DNA of 64,000 nucleotides from Chryseobacterium aquifrigidense (lineage in GTDB: Bacteria > Bacteroidota > Bacteroidia > Flavobacteriales > Weeksellaceae), in NCBI RefSeq assembly GCF_006716485.1, contig NZ_VFPD01000003.1, positions 391,616 through 455,615 of the forward strand, in the 5' to 3' direction. Under the pieces are notes generated by a model that was not told the origin of the DNA, did not search any database, and saw only the letters and a program-made list of their open reading frames with translations. Positions 41,882-48,074 of this stretch are shown one piece after another (the stretch's first letter is position 1; each line of letters begins with the position of its first letter). The translations under genes were made by a program, and so were the position numbers.

Positions 41882-44050
41882 ATGTTTCAGGATGATAAAA
41901 AAATTAAAGTAGCAAGCCCTAAAAACGAGATAAAGGCGGGTAAACAGCAGTTGAAAAATACAGCAGAGGAGAATGTTACCAAAAAAGCAGAAGGAAAATT
42001 GAATAAGGCAGATGAAAAAGTAAAAAAGGTAGCAAAAGCCGGACAACAAAATTTAAATGCTCTGCAAGGCGCAGATATGTTTATGAACCAAACTTTTGTA
42101 CCAAACAATCCTTCTATTGTTGACAATAAAGTGTGGGCGAAACAGCCTACTTCAAAAATACACAATGCTGAAGCCATTGCGGAAAGTTTTATTGCAGGAA
42201 TCAATCGTGTGGTAAGGCTGGATGTTATAATTGAAGGACAGATTATCAGACATTTTAAGCATTTCAAACTTACTCAAAGTGCAACAAAACACCATGAATT
42301 TTGTTTAATGCTTGCTCATGATACCCTTGGCAATGCAGAAAATCATAACCTTCAGGAAGCCCAGAGCTTTTTAGGGAAAAGAATTACCACTGTATTTAAA
42401 TATAAAGATATTGAAAAAGGTGCTGAACGTAACTTTGTGGGAGTTATTACAGAAGTAGGATTCAGCCAGGAAAAAGGAAGTCTTGGAAATATAGTCCTTA
42501 AAGGTTTCAGCCCGACAGTACTTTTGGATGCAGCTCCACATATTCAGAGTTTTGGAGGTGCACAGCCGGTTAGTTTGAACAGTATTGCTGATCAGGTCAT
42601 CCGTGAAGGGCTGGGGCAAAATAAATTCGATTTCAGAATTGATGCCCAGCATGGAAATGTTGCCTACAGTTCGCAGTATGAAGAAACCCATTACAATTAT
42701 CTGGCTAGAATGGCTGAAGCATATGGAGAGCAGTTTTATTATGATGGTGAAGTATTGCATTTTGGAAAACTCCCTCCTCAGGAAAAACCTGTTAAGCTTA
42801 CCTATGGAAGCAGTGTGAGCGATATTGCTGTCAGAATGAAGGCACAGCACGTCAATCCTACATTTTATGGCTATAACAGCAGTAAAAATGAAAAACTGAC
42901 CACCGGAAGCTCGAAGATCAGCCATACCTCAGATATTGCAAGAAGAGCCTACGAAATCTCAGAAAAAACCTTCACCACACCTTCTTTGAGAGTAGCTCCC
43001 ATAAAAGCAGCTTCTTTTATGGATATTGATGCTTCTCAGAAAGGAACAGCAGGGAGTAAGGCCTCAGAAGTATTTGTTACTTCCGGAACTACAACTGTTC
43101 CGTTTTTGTATCCCGGATGTACAGCAGATATCGAAATGCGTAAATCCTCAACCAATGAAACCTCTTATTTTACCAAACTGATGATTGTAGAAGTTACCCA
43201 TGAAGTAGATGCAAGAGGCTACTATGATGGTAAATTTGAAGCGATCGCGGCCGATACAGGTTTCCTGCCACGTCCTGAATTTGAAACTCCAAGAGCTGAG
43301 GCTCAGTTTGCAAAAGTTATTTCCAATACAGACCCGATGAATCAGGGAAGAGTTCAGGTACAGTTTGACTGGCAAAACGGACCGGATAGCACAGAATTTA
43401 TCCGTGTCATGTCTCCCGATGCGGGAAGCAGTGATAAAGTCAATAAAAACCGTGGGTTCATGTCAATTCCCGAAGTGGGAGATCAGGTTATTGTCAATTT
43501 TGTACACCAGCATCCTGACCGTCCGTTTGTAATGGGAGGAATGTTCCATGGAAGTATCGGAGCCGGAGGCGGCGCCGGAAATAATATAATGAGCTTTAGC
43601 GGAAGAAGTGGTGCAGAACTCAAGTATGATAACGGAGCAGGATCTATGAATCTTAAAGATCAGGGTGGCGCCAATATGTTCTTTGATGGATCAGGAAATG
43701 TAGTACACAATGCCAATAACAACAGTACTAAAACAGTTGGTAATGATAAAACAGATAAGGTTGGAAATAATAAAAAACTGGAAGTAGGCTGTGACCATAT
43801 TGCTGATGTGGGTAATACCCATAAAGTTTCTGTAGGTAAAGATCAGAGCGTCTTTACGATGGATAACGCAGGCGTTATTGATTTGACAGGAGCTCAGAAA
43901 ATTACGATCAAAGTAGGAAACAGCGAAATTGTCATTACCGGAACTAAGGTTTCTATTAAAAGTGATGAAATAGACATTAGCGGAGGTGGCGCAACAGCTA
44001 ATTTTAAAGGCATTACAAAAATAACAGGATCAGAGGTAGATATTAATTAA
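41882..44050 (+). CDS. vgrG: T6SS spike protein VgrG, copy 2
   Basis: A 722-residue VgrG, longer than copy 1. An N-terminal extension of about 95 residues is helical and Lys/Glu-rich (EIKAGKQQLKNTAEENVTK, KADEKVKKVAKAGQQNL) before the usual gp27-like hub (THYNYLARMAEAYGEQ, FYYDGEVLHFG), OB-fold (AKVISNTDPMNQGRVQVQF, PEVGDQVIVNF) and RPFVMGGMFHGS. The needle (VGNDKTDKVGNNKKLEVGCDH, VSVGKDQSVFTM) consists of VG-repeat strands and ends in KITGSEVDIN without the charged tail of copy 1. Core hub sequences are well conserved with copy 1 while the ends differ, as expected for spikes that carry different cargo. It is followed by a LysM protein after 4 bases. Confidence 0.92.
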   Translation: MFQDDKKIKVASPKNEIKAGKQQLKNTAEENVTKKAEGKLNKADEKVKKVAKAGQQNLNALQGADMFMNQTFVPNNPSIVDNKVWAKQPTSKIHNAEAIAESFIAGINRVVRLDVIIEGQIIRHFKHFKLTQSATKHHEFCLMLAHDTLGNAENHNLQEAQSFLGKRITTVFKYKDIEKGAERNFVGVITEVGFSQEKGSLGNIVLKGFSPTVLLDAAPHIQSFGGAQPVSLNSIADQVIREGLGQNKFDFRIDAQHGNVAYSSQYEETHYNYLARMAEAYGEQFYYDGEVLHFGKLPPQEKPVKLTYGSSVSDIAVRMKAQHVNPTFYGYNSSKNEKLTTGSSKISHTSDIARRAYEISEKTFTTPSLRVAPIKAASFMDIDASQKGTAGSKASEVFVTSGTTTVPFLYPGCTADIEMRKSSTNETSYFTKLMIVEVTHEVDARGYYDGKFEAIAADTGFLPRPEFETPRAEAQFAKVISNTDPMNQGRVQVQFDWQNGPDSTEFIRVMSPDAGSSDKVNKNRGFMSIPEVGDQVIVNFVHQHPDRPFVMGGMFHGSIGAGGGAGNNIMSFSGRSGAELKYDNGAGSMNLKDQGGANMFFDGSGNVVHNANNNSTKTVGNDKTDKVGNNKKLEVGCDHIADVGNTHKVSVGKDQSVFTMDNAGVIDLTGAQKITIKVGNSEIVITGTKVSIKSDEIDISGGGATANFKGITKITGSEVDIN

Positions 44051-44054
44051 CAGG

Positions 44055-45107
44055 ATGGAGTTTATAAAATACGAGATTAAAAAAGGAGATACCTTAGAAT
44101 CTCTTGCAGAGAAACAAGGTACGTCGGTTAAAGAGCTTGTTAATTTCCATAACCTGTATTGTGGAACAACAAATTTTATTATCGGAGAAAAACTTCCTGT
44201 TCATCTGCAATATCTGTTTTTGGAAAAGAAAACGGGAGAAGAAATCAATAAAGCAATAGAAGACCGAAAATTTCCTCATAAAGCAAGATACAGGTGCGAA
44301 CAGTTCAATACCACAAAGGTTGAAGATAGAATCACATTCCATTGCAATACAAAAAAGGAATACGTCGTTGAAAAAGATGCATCCCTTTCAAAAGCTAAGG
44401 TTCAGCTTAAAGAATATCTATATAAAATAAATCCTGAAAATATGGCTCTCGCTATAGAAGCCGTAAAAGAGCTGGAATTTGATAAGGAAAATGTAATTTT
44501 CGATTTAAATGATGACCAAACCATAAAAGGAGTACAAAGCTTTCCTGAGATCAAAGAGAAATGGGAGCTTTTTAAGCCTAAATTAAAAGCTTCGGAATTT
44601 TACAGACAGGTGGAAAAAATCAATTCAAAAGCTGCTGAAGACATCATCAAGGGCGGCGGATTAGAGTTTGAGAACGAAGCCAATCTGAGAAAAACCTATG
44701 ACAAATCCCTTCTTTATCACGTATTATTTAATGATTATGATGCGCGAAAAAAAAAGGAACAAAATGATGTTTTAAAGTTTATTTCACAGATATTTGTTAA
44801 TATCCCTATTGAACTGGAATTGCAGCACAGCATCATAAAAGAAGATGATTATTTTATAGAGTTCCGAACTGTGGGAACACTTTTAAAAGATAAAATAGAT
44901 AATAGGACACTGGAAGAACAATACAACAAATTCTACAAACCTATTATCGAATATGGTTTTAGTGAATATAATTATGATTATCGGATCAGAAGAATGGTCG
45001 ATAAAAAAACAGGAACTATTGTGAATGCTTCGGCATTAATGAAAGAAGAAGTGAAAAATAATTATCAGTTTGTAACCCAGTTTGATCTGAAACAAATTGA
45101 GTATTAA
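44055..45107 (+). CDS. LysM-domain protein of the VgrG2 module
   Basis: A 350-residue protein without a signal peptide. Residues 5-52 form a LysM repeat (YEIKKGDTLESLAEKQGTSV, then NFHNLYCGTTNFIIGEKL). The remainder is helical and charged with no recognised family. LysM domains bind glycan chains and appear in T6SS cargo or adaptors. Position directly after vgrG copy 2 and before two more unknown genes suggests that it adapts cargo to the spike or acts on peptidoglycan itself. Confidence 0.62.
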   Translation: MEFIKYEIKKGDTLESLAEKQGTSVKELVNFHNLYCGTTNFIIGEKLPVHLQYLFLEKKTGEEINKAIEDRKFPHKARYRCEQFNTTKVEDRITFHCNTKKEYVVEKDASLSKAKVQLKEYLYKINPENMALAIEAVKELEFDKENVIFDLNDDQTIKGVQSFPEIKEKWELFKPKLKASEFYRQVEKINSKAAEDIIKGGGLEFENEANLRKTYDKSLLYHVLFNDYDARKKKEQNDVLKFISQIFVNIPIELELQHSIIKEDDYFIEFRTVGTLLKDKIDNRTLEEQYNKFYKPIIEYGFSEYNYDYRIRRMVDKKTGTIVNASALMKEEVKNNYQFVTQFDLKQIEY

Positions 45108-45122
45108 AAGTAATTTTTAAGT

Positions 45123-45653
45123 ATGGCCGAAAATAAAGTCTTTACATTCAATAACGTTTTGCCGTATCATATTGCCAGAACTCTTTTGGTTATTATACCA
45201 TGTCTGATTTTATACGGAGCATTATATTATTTTTTATTCAAAGGAATATTCAGACTTTCATTTGTGATGTTCTTTACTCTCTTTTATTTTGGAACCTGTT
45301 ATCTGGTTCTCAAAGCCCTTTCCGTTAAAGTAAAGATGTGGTTTGATGAAAACTATTTTTATATCCAGAAGGGAAATCAATCTCCTGAAAAATATTCCAA
45401 AACAGACATTGAAGGCTTTTACGCTTATGATTATGAAACCAAAGCAGCATCGTTGAAAAGTTCAAAAATATATTTCAGATTTTGTCTGAAGAATAAAAAC
45501 GATATCTATTTAAATGACGTTGAATACAAGAATAAATATGAAGAGGAAAAAGGAAATGAGCTTACGAAATTTCTAAAGTCTGCTCAGAAAGAACTTCATT
45601 TTTCAAAAACAGAAAAGAAAAGTCTTCAGAATATTTACTGGTATTCACCATAG
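45123..45653 (+). CDS. Two-helix membrane protein, possible immunity protein
   Basis: A 176-residue protein with two transmembrane segments (RTLLVIIPCLILYGALYYFLF, residues 20-40, and LSFVMFFTLFYFGTCYLVLKA) and a cytosolic soluble half with YFYIQKGNQSPEKYSKTDI, which resembles a small PH-like fold. No family is certain. It begins 15 bases after the LysM gene and precedes the TM-rich candidate effector. Small membrane proteins beside a pore- or membrane-targeting effector are often immunity proteins, so that is my tentative reading. Confidence 0.5.
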   Translation: MAENKVFTFNNVLPYHIARTLLVIIPCLILYGALYYFLFKGIFRLSFVMFFTLFYFGTCYLVLKALSVKVKMWFDENYFYIQKGNQSPEKYSKTDIEGFYAYDYETKAASLKSSKIYFRFCLKNKNDIYLNDVEYKNKYEEEKGNELTKFLKSAQKELHFSKTEKKSLQNIYWYSP

Positions 45654-45730
45654 AGTTAAAGCCTGTAACTATGAAAATTTAAATGAATTCACTTATTTCA
45701 GGATGTTTTTAATCAATAAAATGTAACATT

Positions 45731-47041
45731 ATGAGTGCTTCCTATATACCCAAAGATGTTTACACGGTGTGTACATTTCAAACCGATTCAGAACCAAGAC
45801 AATTAATCCCTACAAGAGAACCCATTACTGTTTTCTATGGATCAGACAGGACACGGCCTTTATTAACAATAGAAGACCGTAATATTAATAAAGAATTTCC
45901 CTGTAAAAGCCCTAAAAATGCAATGTGGGGATTCCTCTGCTTTGGAGCAGGCCTTATTGTGGGAGCGCTTCTTGTATTATCCGGCCCTGTTGGCTGGGCG
46001 GCATTGGCTGTGGGAGTAGCGGTTCTCGCATGTGGAGCTGCGGCAGCATATCATGCTACGAAAATAAACCACTTATGTACAGGCTCTTTAGGAAAAGGAA
46101 ACTGGAAAATTGAACATGAAAAAGTAAAATTTGATCAGTTTAAGGCCATTACCCAGAACTCTATACTGGTTTGTGATACCGGAGGATTGTTAAGCCCTAT
46201 TTTCAGTTATTCTGTGGCCAAAAAATATGCACTGCAGATTGAGAGTAATAATGGAAAAGAAATCGTTCTCAACGCAGCGGCTTCTTTCTTTGGAGGAGCA
46301 GGGATTGTTATTGCCGGAGCAGAAATGGGAATCGCTAAAACACTATTATGGATGGGAGGAACCATGGCTGCAATGAACGAAGGAAGTTACTGGGAAAGAG
46401 AGATAATCAGAAATAATTCATTGGAAGATAATAGCCATTATCAGGATATGAATAAAGAAGCTGATGAAAACAGCCGAATTCCGGGATATTTAAAAGATCT
46501 ACCGGAGAGTGTTACAGGAATAACACCATCAGACCTTGCCAGCCCGGATATTCTGGAGCTCAATGAAAAAGGAGGATTAGCCAGCAGAGATGGTAAAACC
46601 CCTATTTTCTTTAATGGAAAATGGTATGTTCAGGATTGGCAGAAAAACTTAATAGAAATAAAACAGGGAACCGCTTTATCTCAGGATTTGACAGCTCTGG
46701 AAGGAGTAGATTCCCGGGAAGTATGGAAAACACCCGAAGGAAAGGCCATTGTAGAAAATATCCGTAACGGCAAATATTCAGAATCTCTGGTAGCAACCGC
46801 AAAAGATGGCTTAGGAAGAGTGCGTCCCCGTAATTTACCGAATTTAGCCAAAGAACTTCCCAGCATAAAAATGCAGAATATTAAAAATATTGGTAAACTG
46901 GGAGTAAAAGGCGGTGGGTTTATCGGTTTCTTTTTTCCATTTATCGCTACTTATTTTTCTGAAGACTCAAGAAGAATATTAGCCAATGCAATGGCTGAAG
47001 ATGCCGGAAACGGAATACATATCATTGCAATGGATGCATAA
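45731..47041 (+). CDS. Candidate membrane-inserting T6SS effector (PAAR-like N-terminus)
   Basis: A 436-residue protein. The N-terminus (YIPKDVYTVCTFQTDSEPRQ, LLTIEDRNINKEFPC) has cysteine-bearing strands reminiscent of PAAR-like or DUF4280-type caps that sit on the VgrG tip. Then come long hydrophobic stretches (WGFLCFGAGLIVGALLVLSG, GWAALAVGVAVLACGAAAAY, residues 64-103) and a second hydrophobic group around residues 180-215 (FFGGAGIVIAGAEMGIAKTLL), followed by a hydrophilic C-terminal region with GKTPIFFNGKWYVQDW and a last hydrophobic patch (GGGFIGFFFPFIATYF). Cargo with transmembrane segments next to PAAR-like domains is known from T6SS effectors; no toxin domain could be named. It ends the VgrG2 module and has a terminator. 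Confidence 0.58.
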   Translation: MSASYIPKDVYTVCTFQTDSEPRQLIPTREPITVFYGSDRTRPLLTIEDRNINKEFPCKSPKNAMWGFLCFGAGLIVGALLVLSGPVGWAALAVGVAVLACGAAAAYHATKINHLCTGSLGKGNWKIEHEKVKFDQFKAITQNSILVCDTGGLLSPIFSYSVAKKYALQIESNNGKEIVLNAAASFFGGAGIVIAGAEMGIAKTLLWMGGTMAAMNEGSYWEREIIRNNSLEDNSHYQDMNKEADENSRIPGYLKDLPESVTGITPSDLASPDILELNEKGGLASRDGKTPIFFNGKWYVQDWQKNLIEIKQGTALSQDLTALEGVDSREVWKTPEGKAIVENIRNGKYSESLVATAKDGLGRVRPRNLPNLAKELPSIKMQNIKNIGKLGVKGGGFIGFFFPFIATYFSEDSRRILANAMAEDAGNGIHIIAMDA

Positions 47042-47081
47042 TTCAAACCTATTTTTTTAATTAAAAAAAGATAACATATGG

Positions 47082-47104
47082 AGACCTGAATAAGGTCTTT
47101 TTTT
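47082..47104 (+). terminator. Terminator after the VgrG2 cargo module
   Basis: agacct (47082-47087) pairs with aggtct (47093-47098) followed by a T-run. Confidence 0.65.
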
Positions 47105-47231
47105 ATACGATTGAATACATTTTCTGTATTTTATTTCTCTTGGCAGTGTAATAAATTGCGATCTGTTCATGTTTTTTTAATGTATTTAAAATATTTATTT
47201 ATAACGTTTTGTATTTTGTTTTTAAATCTAA

Positions 47232-47291
47232 TGTCGTAGAATTACGACAACAAATCGTAGAACTACGACATCAAATCGTACAATTACGACA
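47232..47291. promoter_or_regulatory. Three 21-bp-phased palindromic operators before hcp copy 3
   Basis: Cores gtagaattac, gtagaactac and gtacaattac are centred at 47240.5, 47261.5 and 47282.5, exactly 21 bp apart. The outer halves TCGTA and TACGA(C) are nearly perfect in all three. The nearest centre is 57.5 bp before the -7 box, as in the other copies, so this promoter has one extra site upstream. Confidence 0.78.
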
Positions 47292-47339
47292 CTTTTTCAG
47301 ATTTCCGTTCAATTGCTTTTTTTTCAAAACCAGGGGCTT

Positions 47340-47347
47340 TATCTTTG
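47340..47347 (+). promoter_or_regulatory. -7 element of hcp copy 3
   Basis: TATCTTTG fits TAnnTTTG, 51 bases before ATG 47399. The leader after it is AT-rich and close to the other two copies only near the start codon. Confidence 0.68.
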
Positions 47348-47398
47348 TTATATAATTATTGAATTACAATTTATTACTAACGATTAAAATTTACAATC

Positions 47399-47812
47399 AT
47401 GGCAGAAAGAAATTCAAGAGGAATCTTAAAATTCAACAACGGTGAAGGACAGAAACTGTTAAAAATGAACTACAGCGTATCAAGATCTACAGACGTTTCA
47501 GGACGTGTAGCATCAGATCCTTCTAACGCATTAATCAAGGTGACAGTAGAAGCTACTGAAAAGTCAGACATCCTTGAAAGCTTACTAAACGGTAAATATA
47601 AGCCAACAGTAGGAGAAATCACTTTCAACAAATCTCACGAAGAAGGAACACTGATCACTTTGAAATGGGAAAACGGATACGTAATCCAGCACGAAGTAGA
47701 CTTCGACGCAATTGACAGCAACAGTATGCTGATCAGCTTCGTAGTAAGTGCTGAAACCATTGACTATGGTACTTCCCAGTACGCAGGACTATGGCCTTCT
47801 TCAGGTAAATAA
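47399..47812 (+). CDS. tssD: T6SSiii Hcp tube protein TssD, copy 3
   Basis: A 137-residue Hcp protein, like copy 2 at residues 89, 91 and 99 but with VVSAET instead of VISAET and the tail SQYAGLWPSSGK. It stands alone at the 3' end of the T6SS region, followed by its own terminator. Having its own three-operator promoter and no downstream cargo suggests that this copy provides bulk tube protein. All copies lack a signal peptide. Confidence 0.88.
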   Translation: MAERNSRGILKFNNGEGQKLLKMNYSVSRSTDVSGRVASDPSNALIKVTVEATEKSDILESLLNGKYKPTVGEITFNKSHEEGTLITLKWENGYVIQHEVDFDAIDSNSMLISFVVSAETIDYGTSQYAGLWPSSGK

Positions 47813-47836
47813 TCCCATAAACTTAAATAAAAAAAG

Positions 47837-47866
47837 AAACAGTATGCCTTTGGGTATGCTGTTTTG
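47837..47866 (+). terminator. Terminator after hcp copy 3
   Basis: aaacagtatgcc (47837-47848) pairs with gggtatgctgttt (47852-47864, two G-U pairs), followed by T residues. Confidence 0.7.
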
Positions 47867-48051
47867 TTTTATAAAGACGTAGCTGTCAAAATAATGAGAA
47901 TGGAAAGCTATTGAAATGAGAATGAACAAACCCGTTTCAAAACAATAGCTGCTAAAAAGAGATTACCATACTACGCACCTCGCACCCACTAACCCCGAAT
48001 CTCCATTCCCGAAACCCTTCCTCAAACTATCAACTTTTACTCCTATTTTCT
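47867..48051. repeat. C-rich repeat-bearing gap before polA
   Basis: Bases 47965-48025 hold C-rich phrases (cgcacctcgcaccc, ccccgaatctcc, ccgaaacccttcc) that recur in similar form near 63685-63790 (ccgcatctcgctcccc, cgcaccccgcatctcg). They look like members of a degenerate dispersed family, without coding capacity. Confidence 0.4.
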
Positions 48052-48059
48052 TATATTTG
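48052..48059 (+). promoter_or_regulatory. Predicted -7 element of polA
   Basis: TATATTTG, a perfect TAnnTTTG, 15 bases before ATG 48075. Confidence 0.55.
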
Positions 48060-48074
48060 TTCATTATTCAAAAT

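Noticed and set aside
31600..47400. The three hcp copies as transposon-borne
   Set aside because: No transposase, terminal inverted repeats or target duplications were seen around them; duplication with the promoter or gene conversion explains the similarity.
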